This document shows, piece after piece, positions 6,687 through 13,077 of a stretch of 16,632 bases of DNA; position 1 is the first letter of the stretch; every line of letters begins with the position of its first letter. The notes below the pieces were generated by a model. It was not told the DNA's origin, searched no databases, and saw nothing but the letters and a program-made list of their open reading frames with translations. Origin of the DNA: CALHVX01 sp964640725 (GTDB lineage: Bacteria; Pseudomonadota; Gammaproteobacteria; Pseudomonadales; Azotimanducaceae); the NCBI GenBank assembly GCA_964640725.1, contig CAZXIJ010000052.1, positions 1 through 16,632 on the forward strand, written 5' to 3'. Position numbers and translations under genes: made by a program.

Positions 6687-7214
6687 ATGCCTACCCAGAC
6701 GCTCCGAACGGACCGGCTGATACTGCGCGCAATCACTGCGGGCGATCAGGCAGCGCTGACTGCGCTTTGGCACGACCCCGATGTTCGCCGGTACCTGTGG
6801 GACGACCAGCTGGTCACCGACGCCCAGGTGCAGGAGATCCTGCGGGCCAGCGAGGCCTGCTTTCGCGATTTCGGCGTGGGTCTCTACGGCCTGCATCTGG
6901 CCGCATGCCCGGAGGAGCTGGTGGGCTTTTGCGGGTTCAGGGCGTTCGATCAGGCTGCAACGCTGGAACTTCTCTACGGCACCTATCCGGCCTACTGGGG
7001 CCGCGGGCTCGTCTCTGAGGCTGCGCATCGCCTGTTGGTGCAGGGGTTCGACCAGCCGGCTTGCGAGCGGGTGATCGCAGCCACCGACACACCCAATCAG
7101 GCGTCTGTGCAGGTCATGCGGCGCCTGGGTATGAACTTCGTCGAACGCAAACGCTGGCGCGGTCTGGACACGGTTTTTTACGCTTTGGAGCGGCACGAGC
7201 TGGGTCAGAGCTGA
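6687..7214 (+). CDS. GNAT-family N-acetyltransferase (RimJ/RimL-like)
   Basis: 175 residues. It begins with the standard TQTLRTDRLILRAI (4-16) of the RimJ/RimL branch (Acetyltransf_3 type). Motif A, which holds the acetyl-CoA pyrophosphate, is Y100-PAYWGRGLVSEA (W104-G-R-G-L108). The motif B region TPNQASVQVMRRLGM (135-149) gives the conserved Asn-x-x-Ser and the closing strand. These enzymes transfer an acetyl group from acetyl-CoA to protein N-termini or small amines in the cytoplasm; the acceptor is unknown. The frame is open upstream to 6603, overlapping the divergent Nudix start; ATG 6687 is chosen because homology starts there and the upstream residues are not protein-like. The stop is 2 bases before DUF503, so the genes are probably coupled. 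Confidence 0.88.
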   Translation: MPTQTLRTDRLILRAITAGDQAALTALWHDPDVRRYLWDDQLVTDAQVQEILRASEACFRDFGVGLYGLHLAACPEELVGFCGFRAFDQAATLELLYGTYPAYWGRGLVSEAAHRLLVQGFDQPACERVIAATDTPNQASVQVMRRLGMNFVERKRWRGLDTVFYALERHELGQS

Positions 7215-7216
7215 CG

Positions 7217-7585
7217 ATGCCTGTTGTTGAGCTCGTGGTGCAGTTTCATTTGCCAGGCTGTCGGTCCCTGAAGGAGCGCCGCGGGCGCCTGCGCGGTCTG
7301 CGCGACCGCTTCGGCCGTCAGGCTGGCATCGCGGTGTTTGAGACGCCGCAGGCGCACGTACAGCATGCCCAGTGGCACTTTGTCGCTGCCAGCTCCGAGC
7401 GGCGCCTGGCGCAGCGCCAGCTCGATGAGGTGCTGCAGTTTCTGGAACAGCACGTGGATGCAAGGCTGACGGTCCGATCGCGGCAGGAGCTCACGGCCAC
7501 CACAGCGCTCGGCGCATCGTCTGACGCTCCGGACAACGACGCGCTCATCGATGCGTTCTTCTCCCAAGCGCCGCGAAGCAAATAG
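7217..7585 (+). CDS. DUF503 (YlxP-like) family protein
   Basis: 122 residues. The N-terminal 90 residues match DUF503: a first strand VVELVVQFHLPGCRSLKERR (3-22) with the near-invariant SLKE-R, then a helix, then the strand AHVQHAQWHFVAAS (46-59) and a final helix QLDEVLQFLEQHV (68-80). In Firmicutes this family (YlxP) sits in the nusA-infB-rbfA operon and is linked to ribosome biogenesis, but its biochemical role is unclear. Residues 91-122 form a polar tail rich in Ala, Asp and Ser that is probably disordered. The gene starts 2 bases after the GNAT stop and ends 3 bases before the next start, so it is the middle of an operon. It is away from the translation genes it accompanies elsewhere. 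Confidence 0.78.
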   Translation: MPVVELVVQFHLPGCRSLKERRGRLRGLRDRFGRQAGIAVFETPQAHVQHAQWHFVAASSERRLAQRQLDEVLQFLEQHVDARLTVRSRQELTATTALGASSDAPDNDALIDAFFSQAPRSK

Positions 7586-7588
7586 GGG

Positions 7589-8656
7589 GTGCGGGTTGCA
7601 GCGACGGCAGCCCTACTTGTCCTGCTGAGCGCCTGTGCGCAGGGGCCCGGTGAGCCCGGGCAGTACCTGACGCGCCTGGCCCGGGTCCTGGATCGACCGG
7701 TCCCGCAGATCGAATTGAGGCCCCAGGTGCCGTACCCGGCCAGACGAGTGCTGCGCTTGCCGTTTTCCGAAGCGAGCCTCGACTGGCTCGAGTTCGCGCG
7801 GCTGCATGAATGCGACATGGGCGACCTGGTGGGCTACCGGAACAGCGGCCTTGGGCGCGTGATGGGCAGCCTTGAGCGCTATCGCTACGAACGCAGCTGG
7901 AGTCAGGTCGCCGCTCAGTGTGCCGGCAACCTGGCGGCAGAGCAGGAGGGCTCGACGCAGGCACTGCTGGCGCGCTTGCGCGAGCAGAAGGCGCAGGACC
8001 TTCAGGCCGCCTGGTGGAACCTCGTGTTTGCCGGTCCGGAACTGCAGCGGTGGTTGCGCTTGCGGGGGCCTGCAACAGACGCTCCGGCAGCCGATCGCCT
8101 GCCAAGCCCAGCGGCTGCTTTGCTCGCGGTTCGTCAGTTTGCGCCGGTCGCGGCTGCAGCTTCTGTCGCCGGCCCGGACGCTGTTGCCGAATCAGCGGGC
8201 GGCAGCCTGGCGACCCTGGGCACTCATCTCGAAGGGCTTGCCGGCGCGGCCGGGGGCGGCTCCGCTTTCGAGCGCTGGGCGCAGGTGGCGACGCTGCTGC
8301 GGCGCGCCACGGCGCTGGTCGATGGCGCTTCGGTCCGGCTGTGCCGAAACGGGCAGCAAACGCCTGCCGCTGCGCGTCTGAAAAACGTGTTTCGCAAGTT
8401 CTATGTGGCGGAGTTGCAGGGCGAGCTGGCCGGTGCGGTGAACGCTGATCGCCCCTGGGTGGAGCAGCTGAACGCCATCGTTGCGAACAGTCCTCGGCCA
8501 TTGCCCGGGGCGTTTGCCCAGTGGCACGACGCAACGATCTCGCTGACGAACGAACGCAGTCTTTGGCTGGCCACGCGTCAGGCGTTTCGCGATCACTCTC
8601 AGGCCTGGCAGACCTTCGCTGCCGGCTGTGACCTCAATCTGTTCGACGCAGGCTGA
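7589..8656 (+). CDS. DUF3080-family lipoprotein
   Basis: 355 residues from GTG. A short signal peptide MRVAATAALLVLLSAC ends in the lipobox L13-S-A-C16, so the protein is predicted to be lipidated at C16 and anchored in a membrane of the cell envelope. The mature part begins with YLTRLARVLDRPVP, followed by VLRLPFSEASLDWLEFARLHECDMGDLVGYRNSGLG (55-90 region), the recognisable opening of the gammaproteobacterial DUF3080 family. It is mostly helical, with Trp-rich segments such as AAWWNLVFAGPELQRWL. No enzyme motif is visible and the function is unknown. The GTG is the only usable start in the frame; AGGGG directly adjoins it with no spacing, so translation probably depends on coupling to DUF503, which ends 3 bases earlier. 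Confidence 0.82.
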   Translation: MRVAATAALLVLLSACAQGPGEPGQYLTRLARVLDRPVPQIELRPQVPYPARRVLRLPFSEASLDWLEFARLHECDMGDLVGYRNSGLGRVMGSLERYRYERSWSQVAAQCAGNLAAEQEGSTQALLARLREQKAQDLQAAWWNLVFAGPELQRWLRLRGPATDAPAADRLPSPAAALLAVRQFAPVAAAASVAGPDAVAESAGGSLATLGTHLEGLAGAAGGGSAFERWAQVATLLRRATALVDGASVRLCRNGQQTPAAARLKNVFRKFYVAELQGELAGAVNADRPWVEQLNAIVANSPRPLPGAFAQWHDATISLTNERSLWLATRQAFRDHSQAWQTFAAGCDLNLFDAG

Positions 8657-8673
8657 GGGGATCCGGCTGGACT

Positions 8674-8682
8674 TGCTAAACT
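8674..8682 (+). promoter_or_regulatory. Candidate extended -10 for the DUF815 gene
   Basis: TGCTAAACT has the TGn of an extended -10 followed by TAAACT (4 of 6). It lies 24 bases upstream of the DUF815 ATG, in the 49-base gap after the DUF3080 stop. No -35 is evident. AAGGA at 8694-8698, 7 bases before the ATG, is the ribosome binding site. Confidence 0.25.
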
Positions 8683-8705
8683 GGCGCCATGGCAAGGAAC
8701 AGATC

Positions 8706-9599
8706 ATGAGCGATGCGCTGCAGACGCTTTCGGCCCGGTTACTCGACTGGCTGCCGGCGGCGGAGAAAATCGACTGGCGGAACAGCCGGGCAGCGAGCTG
8801 GCGGATCGGCCGCTTTGGTTCTGTGCTGCGCACTCACGGTGACCTCGACCCGGTGACGCTGGACGATCTGGCGGCCATGGACCGGCAGAAGGCCCAGCTG
8901 GCACGCAATACGGAAGCTTTCCTGAAGGGCTATCCAGCCAACAACGCGTTGCTCTGGGGCGCCCGGGGCACGGGCAAATCGTCGCTGGTGCACGCGCTGC
9001 TCAGCCGCTACGCCGATCACGGTCTGCGCCTGATCGAGGTCGACAAGACCGCTCTGATCGAGCTGCCCGAGATTTCCGAGCGGGTCGCTCAGGAGCCTTA
9101 CCGGTTCATCCTGTTCTGTGACGACCTGTCCTTTGACGCCGGGGACGCTTCCTACAAGGCCCTCAAGAGCGCGCTGGAAGGTTCGGTGTTTCGCGGTGGC
9201 GGCAATGTCCTGATCTATGCGACCTCCAACCGGCGGCACCTGCTGCCAGAGTACGGCAGCGACAATGCCCAGACTGCATTGCGCGACGGCGAACTGCACG
9301 AGTCGGAGGCGGTCGAGGAGAAGATTTCCCTGTCCGATCGCTTCGGGCTGTGGCTCTCGTTCTATCCCCTGCGGCAGGACGATTACCTGATGGTCGTCGC
9401 CCACTGGCTGCGGCGGCTGCTGCCGCCGCAGAGCGGGCTGGAAAGCCAGGCGCTGAACGACGGCGGGCTGGCCGAACCGGTCAGGCTCGCGGCGCTGAGC
9501 TGGGCCCGGGCTCGGGGCGTTCGCAGCGGCAGGACCGCCCAGTACTTCGCCCGAACCTGGGTGGGGGAGGCACTGCTCAAGCTGGATGATCGAGCTTGA
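8706..9599 (+). CDS. DUF815-family AAA-type P-loop ATPase
   Basis: 297 residues. Walker A is G85-ARGTGKS92, Walker B is FILFCDDLSF (134-143, acids D139 and D140), and sensor-1 lies in YATSNRRHLLPE (171-182, N175). The short fold and the YATSNRRHLLPE signature are those of DUF815, a group of AAA+-like ATPases widespread in proteobacteria with no assigned role. The first 75 residues form a helical N-terminal extension. The frame is open back to 8628, but ATG 8706 is chosen because AAGGA stands 7 bases before it and upstream residues overlap the DUF3080 gene. It follows the DUF3080 lipoprotein by 49 bases. Its stop codon is embedded in the -35 box of the tRNA-Glu promoter. Confidence 0.87.
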   Translation: MSDALQTLSARLLDWLPAAEKIDWRNSRAASWRIGRFGSVLRTHGDLDPVTLDDLAAMDRQKAQLARNTEAFLKGYPANNALLWGARGTGKSSLVHALLSRYADHGLRLIEVDKTALIELPEISERVAQEPYRFILFCDDLSFDAGDASYKALKSALEGSVFRGGGNVLIYATSNRRHLLPEYGSDNAQTALRDGELHESEAVEEKISLSDRFGLWLSFYPLRQDDYLMVVAHWLRRLLPPQSGLESQALNDGGLAEPVRLAALSWARARGVRSGRTAQYFARTWVGEALLKLDDRA

Positions 9600-9624
9600 C
9601 CTGCCCGGGCCACGTTCCTAGAAT
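9596..9624 (+). promoter_or_regulatory. tRNA-Glu promoter overlapping the DUF815 stop
   Basis: TTGACC (9596-9601, 5 of 6) and TAGAAT (9619-9624, 5 of 6) are separated by exactly 17 bases. The GC-rich GCGCCGC just after the -10 is a discriminator of the stringently controlled stable-RNA type. The -35 contains the TGA stop of the ATPase gene (9597-9599). The tRNA begins 17 bases after the -10. Confidence 0.75.
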
Positions 9625-9640
9625 GCGCCGCTCTTTCCAA

Positions 9641-9716
9641 GTCCCCTTCGTCTAGAGGCCTAGGACTCCAGGTTTTCATCCTGGCAACAGGGGTTCGACT
9701 CCCCTAGGGGACGCCA
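9641..9716 (+). tRNA. tRNA-Glu (anticodon UUC)
   Basis: A 76-base tRNA with encoded CCA. The acceptor stem is GTCCCCT paired with AGGGGAC, the anticodon stem CCAGG (9668-9672) pairs with CCTGG (9680-9684), and the loop TTTTCAT places TTC at 9675-9677. The T arm is CAGGGG-TTCGACT-CCCCT. The sequence closely follows the E. coli tRNA-Glu pattern, including TTCGTCTAGAGGCC in the D arm. It stands alone, with no other tRNA in the window. I see no integrase or repeated 3' end that would mark it as an integration site. Confidence 0.97.
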
Positions 9717-9722
9717 TCTTTC

Positions 9723-9744
9723 CGGCTCGGCTCAGTACGAGCCG
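9723..9744. terminator. Hairpin between tRNA-Glu and the convergent esterase gene
   Basis: CGGCTCG (9723-9729) and CGAGCCG (9738-9744) form a perfect 7-bp GC-rich stem with an 8-base loop, 6 bases after the tRNA CCA and just before the stop of the convergent gene. No T-run follows on either strand, so a bidirectional intrinsic terminator is only a guess. Confidence 0.35.
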
Positions 9745-9750
9745 CCAGAG

Positions 9751-10866
9751 CTAGCCGCCAGCGGCCAGCTGCGCTGGCGTCGCGACCGGCGCCTCTACCC
9801 GGGCCGCGAACGCCTCGATCTCGTCCAGGGCTGCGGCCGCTTCCGGCAGCGCCGGCGCGAAGATATGCCACACATGCACCATGTGCTCCCAGGTCTGGAG
9901 CGTCGCGTCGGTCCCGGCGGCTTGCGCCTTGGCCACGTAGCGGGCGCCGTCATCCAGCAGCATCTCGCACTCGCTGGCGTGCACGAGAATCGGCGGCAGG
10001 CCCGACAGGTCCCCGCGCAGCGGCGAGATCCTCGGATCGGTCGGGCGCACGCGATTGGTGAGCAGCGTCAGCCAGTTTGCGAACGGTCGCGGGACGCGCA
10101 GCAGCGGCTTGAGCATCGGTCCGAGCATCACGTCCGTGTCGGCGTTGCTGTGCATGCTGGGGGCTGCAAAGGTGCTGTCCGTCGTGGGCGACATGGCGAT
10201 CGCGGCGGTCGCAGCCCGCAGGCCGCTGTCTCGGGCCCAGGCGATGGTTGCCAGGGTGAGACTGCCGCCGGCACTGTCGCCGGCAACATACAGCGCGCTG
10301 GAAGGGGTCTGCCGCGGCTCGCCGGCGTCCGGTCCAGGCCCGTTTTCGAGAACGAAGCGATAGGCGCTGCGACAGTCTTCGATGCCGTCCATGCGCTTGT
10401 TTTCCGGCATGAGCCGGTAGTTGATGGCCAGCACGCTCACACCCAGCCGTCGGGCGAGCTCGGTGGTGACGGCACGGTGACTGACGGCGCTGCCGACTGT
10501 GAAGGCGCCGCCGTGCAGGTACAGCAACCGGCGATCGGGGTCGCTGTGACCGGCGAGCACCCACTCGGCAGGAACGCCGTTGGCCTGCACCGGCTCGATG
10601 CGGAAGTCGTCGAGTGCGACGTCTGCACCCAGCTCATCCATCCGGGCGCGTAGCTTGGCCATGCCGGCCCCCGAGAAGCTGGTGCCTTCGCTCGCCATCT
10701 CGCGCAGCCGAGCGTGAATCTCCGCCAGGGCAGCGCTCGCCGGCTGCCCGGCGTTCATGGCGGGCCCCCGGGGCTGGTCGAGCGTTGACAGGTCGTTGCC
10801 GCCGAGGCGCTTGCCGTACAGCCACAGGCCGGCCAGGGTGAACAGGAAAAGCAGGAACAGGGTCAT
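9751..10866 (-). CDS. HSL-family alpha/beta hydrolase (esterase/lipase), membrane-anchored
   Basis: 371 residues from ATG 10866; a GTG two codons earlier (10872) is possible, but GGAG is 9 bases from the ATG and only 3 from the GTG. Residues 2-17 are a hydrophobic anchor with Lys/Arg after it, which would leave the enzyme tethered to the inner membrane. The bacterial hormone-sensitive-lipase motifs are clear: HGGAF (118-122) for the oxyanion hole and GDSAGG (196-201) with nucleophile S198. The acid is E301 in ASECEMLLDD, where most members have Asp but one branch uses Glu. The catalytic His is H331 in EHMVHVWH. Such enzymes hydrolyse short acyl esters or lactones; the substrate is unknown. 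It is divergent from the ArsA pair. Confidence 0.9.
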   Translation of the reverse strand: MTLFLLFLFTLAGLWLYGKRLGGNDLSTLDQPRGPAMNAGQPASAALAEIHARLREMASEGTSFSGAGMAKLRARMDELGADVALDDFRIEPVQANGVPAEWVLAGHSDPDRRLLYLHGGAFTVGSAVSHRAVTTELARRLGVSVLAINYRLMPENKRMDGIEDCRSAYRFVLENGPGPDAGEPRQTPSSALYVAGDSAGGSLTLATIAWARDSGLRAATAAIAMSPTTDSTFAAPSMHSNADTDVMLGPMLKPLLRVPRPFANWLTLLTNRVRPTDPRISPLRGDLSGLPPILVHASECEMLLDDGARYVAKAQAAGTDATLQTWEHMVHVWHIFAPALPEAAAALDEIEAFAARVEAPVATPAQLAAGG

Positions 10867-10887
10867 GGGCACGATCTCCGATAGGGC

Positions 10888-10901
10888 GGCAACGGGTTGC
10901 C
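10888..10901. promoter_or_regulatory. Short inverted repeat in the divergent esterase/ArsA region
   Basis: GGCAAC and GTTGCC are perfect 6-bp arms around GG. The repeat lies 22 bases upstream of the esterase ATG, in the 160-base gap between divergent genes. It may be an operator, but a repeat this short can arise by chance. The gap also holds TAGAAT (10916-10921) and TAAAAT (10979-10984) as possible -10 boxes for the ArsA genes, neither with a good -35. Confidence 0.25.
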
Positions 10902-10982
10902 AGCCCGGGCGCGGCTAGAATTTGCCGAAAAGATACTGCAGGCGCCGGAGAAAGACACGCCTTCACTGGCGGACCGGATAAA

Positions 10983-11030
10983 ATGTCCACCATCATCGGC
11001 AAACAAAGGAGGGGGCGTCTGCCACCGTGA
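10983..11030 (+). CDS. Possible leader peptide coupled to the ArsA-1 gene
   Basis: An ATG opens a 15-codon frame, MSTIIGKQRRGRLPP, whose TGA stop overlaps the GTG start of ArsA-1 in GTGA, the same overlap seen between ArsA-1 and ArsA-2. Inside it, AAAGGAGG (11005-11012) is a full Shine-Dalgarno, read as two rare AGG Arg codons. It stands 14 bases from the GTG, too far for ideal direct use, so terminating ribosomes may assist initiation. No strong Shine-Dalgarno precedes the leader itself. TAAAAT at 10979-10984 could instead be a -10 box, in which case this frame would not be transcribed in full. Confidence 0.33.
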   Translation: MSTIIGKQRRGRLPP

Positions 11031-11932
11031 TCGACGGTCCCAAGTTACATCTCGTCTCCGGCAAAGGCGGCGTCGGCAAGACCTGGGTCGCAGCTGCGCT
11101 CGCCCGGCATCTGGCGGCTCAGGGCGCGCGCACCCTGTTCGTGTCTTTTGACGATACGGCCGACACGCACCCGGTCTTCGGCTGCCCGCTGGGCTACGAG
11201 CCGGTAGCGGTTGCTCCCAACCTGTCGGTGTCGCGAGTCGAGGCCCGCGCCGCGCTCCTGGAATACGTGCGGCGCCGCATGACGTTCTCCATGGTCTACG
11301 AAGCCGCGATCAGCAACCCCCTGGTCGGACGATTTTTGTCAGCCCTGCCGATCTTTGAGGAGCTTATGTGCCTGGGCAAGCTGTACGACCTGTCGACGGA
11401 CCCGGACAGTCCCTGGGACCAGGTTGTGTTTGATGCGCCAGCCACCGGTCACTGCCAGATTCTGTTGAACATTCCAAAGGTGGCCGCGAAAACGCTCGTG
11501 GCAGGACCGATATACCGCAGCGCTCTGGAGATACAGCAGATGTTGACGGACCCGACGATCGCGCAGCTGCTGATCGTGACCTTGCCGGAGGAAACGCCGG
11601 TGCGGGAAGCGCAGCAGCTGGCGAGCTACGCGCAATCGGAAGCGGGCCTGCGCTGCCCGGCGTTTCTGGTCAACCGTGTGCTGCCGGATCGATTCTCGAC
11701 CGCAGATACCGTGCAACTGCAGGCGCAGCTGGATGCCTGTACAGAGCGCTGGGCCGAGCCGGTCGCCCAGGCCTTGGCGCTGGACACCGCGGTGGCGGGG
11801 GAGCAACGCGGGCAGCTGGCGAGCCTGCAGGCGGTGGCGCAAGACCTGGCGATGCGGGTCCTGGAGCTGCCTGAGCTGGTTGAGGCCAGCCCCGAAGGAC
11901 TGATTGAACCGGTTGCGCAGGTGCTGGCGTGA
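11027..11932 (+). CDS. ArsA/Get3-type P-loop ATPase, first subunit (signature-Lys subunit)
   Basis: 301 residues from GTG. The deviant Walker A G12-K13-GGVGKT19 carries the signature Lys K13 that reaches across the dimer in ArsA/Get3/MinD ATPases. The switch I region is unusual: FDDTADTHPVFG (41-52) where DPAHSLxDxFG is expected. Switch II is D136-APATGH142. The middle, with VAGPIYRS (158-165) and LPEETPVREAQQL (187-199), matches bacterial ArsA-like proteins encoded in pairs. The Cys-x-Cys pair of Get3 zinc binding is not seen, and no arsenite-binding cysteines are evident; there are no ars genes nearby, so arsenic export is unlikely. It overlaps the second subunit by 4 bases (GTGA), implying 1:1 translation. 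Rv3679 of Mycobacterium is the best-known comparable protein. The cellular client is unknown. Confidence 0.85.
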   Translation: MIDGPKLHLVSGKGGVGKTWVAAALARHLAAQGARTLFVSFDDTADTHPVFGCPLGYEPVAVAPNLSVSRVEARAALLEYVRRRMTFSMVYEAAISNPLVGRFLSALPIFEELMCLGKLYDLSTDPDSPWDQVVFDAPATGHCQILLNIPKVAAKTLVAGPIYRSALEIQQMLTDPTIAQLLIVTLPEETPVREAQQLASYAQSEAGLRCPAFLVNRVLPDRFSTADTVQLQAQLDACTERWAEPVAQALALDTAVAGEQRGQLASLQAVAQDLAMRVLELPELVEASPEGLIEPVAQVLA

Positions 11933-13035
11933 CCGGCGGGCGGCACGGGCAGGGCACCCTGGACCTTGAGGCGCTGTTGCGGCGCCGTCGGGTTCTGCTG
12001 TGCGGCGGCACCGGCGGCGTTGGCAAAACGACCAGCGCGGCGGCGTTGGGGCTGGCGGCAGCGCGCCTGGGCATCGAGACCCTGGTGCTGACGATCGACC
12101 CGGCCCGGCGCCTGGCGGACGCCGTGGGGCTGGCCGATATTGGTCCTGAACCCACACAAACGGCTTTGCATCCGAAGCTGTCGCTCATGATGTTGGATCC
12201 GGCAGCGTCGGTGGATGGCCTGGTCGCCGCCCACGCGCCCAGCGAGCGCATTCGCGACACGCTGCTGGCCAACCCTTTCTACCAGCAAATTTCCGCGTCG
12301 GTTGCCGGGTCCCGGGAGTTTGTCGCGATGGAGCAACTGCACGACCTGGTCGCCAGCGACAGCTACGAGTTGCTCGTGGTCGATACGCCGCCGGCGCAGC
12401 ACGCGCTGGACTTTCTGGATGCCCCGGCACGCTTGCTGACGCTGCTCGACGGCAGCGGTCTCGGGCTGTTGCTGCGCACAACGAGCATCGCCAACCGCTT
12501 CAGCTTTGGCCTGGTTGGCCAGGGCCAAAAGCAATTTGCAAAGCTGTTCGAGAAGCTCACTGGCCATCGCCTGTTGCTGGACCTGACGCGCTTTTACGAG
12601 GTGTTCGAGTCCGTGATTGATGGCTTCAAGCGCCGGTCCCGGACCATGCAGACGCTGCTGCGCGGCGACGACGTCGGTTTCCTCATGGTCCTGATTCCCG
12701 AGGCTGCAGGGATTGCGCGTGCCGAGGCCTTTTCCCGCCGTCTGGCGGAAGAGCGCATGCAGCTGGATGGGCTGATTTTCAACCAGGTTATTGCCTTGCC
12801 GGACCTGGCTGAAATGCCGTCCCCGGCGATGTTGTCGGCGGCGGGCATCGACGGAGCCAGCATCCCGCCGCTGCTCGACTGCACCCGCCACTGGCAGGCT
12901 GCAGCGGCGGCCCAGCGCGAGGCGGTGACGCGTTGGGCAACGATCAGCCCAGTCCCCTGGCAGACCGTGCCCCGGTATCCGGAGAACGTGGCGGGCGCGT
13001 CGGGGCTCGATCGATTTGCGACCGATCTGCGCTAG
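11929..13035 (+). CDS. ArsA/Get3-type P-loop ATPase, second subunit (no signature Lys)
   Basis: 368 residues from a GTG that overlaps the preceding stop. The P-loop is G27-T28-GGVGKTT35: the catalytic K33 is present but the signature Lys is Thr28. Switch I DPARRLADAVGL (57-68) and switch II VDTPPAQHALDFLDAP (151-166) are the hallmarks of the second member of paired bacterial ArsA-like ATPases (compare Rv3680). A long helical client-type domain spans about 170-250, with LLLRTTSIANRFSF and KKL-type amphipathic helices. It ends with a variable tail rich in Ala. The expected product is an asymmetric heterodimer with ArsA-1, in which only one partner supplies the trans Lys (inference). Role in bacteria is unsettled. 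PAH follows after 42 bases, probably in the same transcript or just behind a GC-rich hairpin (GGGCC 13035-13039 with GGCCC 13056-13060). Confidence 0.87.
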   Translation: MTGGRHGQGTLDLEALLRRRRVLLCGGTGGVGKTTSAAALGLAAARLGIETLVLTIDPARRLADAVGLADIGPEPTQTALHPKLSLMMLDPAASVDGLVAAHAPSERIRDTLLANPFYQQISASVAGSREFVAMEQLHDLVASDSYELLVVDTPPAQHALDFLDAPARLLTLLDGSGLGLLLRTTSIANRFSFGLVGQGQKQFAKLFEKLTGHRLLLDLTRFYEVFESVIDGFKRRSRTMQTLLRGDDVGFLMVLIPEAAGIARAEAFSRRLAEERMQLDGLIFNQVIALPDLAEMPSPAMLSAAGIDGASIPPLLDCTRHWQAAAAAQREAVTRWATISPVPWQTVPRYPENVAGASGLDRFATDLR

Positions 13036-13077
13036 GGCCTGGCTGCAGCCCCCGGGGCCCCGCGCTATGCTCGCCCC

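Noticed and set aside
9641..9716. tRNA-Glu as an integration site for a mobile element
   Set aside because: No integrase, no repeat of the tRNA 3' end and no compositional change downstream are seen; ordinary genes follow.
11626..12891. Minus-strand 421-codon frame opposite the ArsA pair
   Set aside because: It is antisense to two genes with intact P-loops and switch motifs; composition is Gln/Arg/Ala-rich noise.
11027..13035. Arsenite-pump ATPase (ArsA proper)
   Set aside because: There are no arsB, arsR, arsC or arsD genes nearby and no evident arsenite-binding cysteine set; two separate overlapping genes match the paired ArsA-like group better than the fused A1-A2 pump ATPase.
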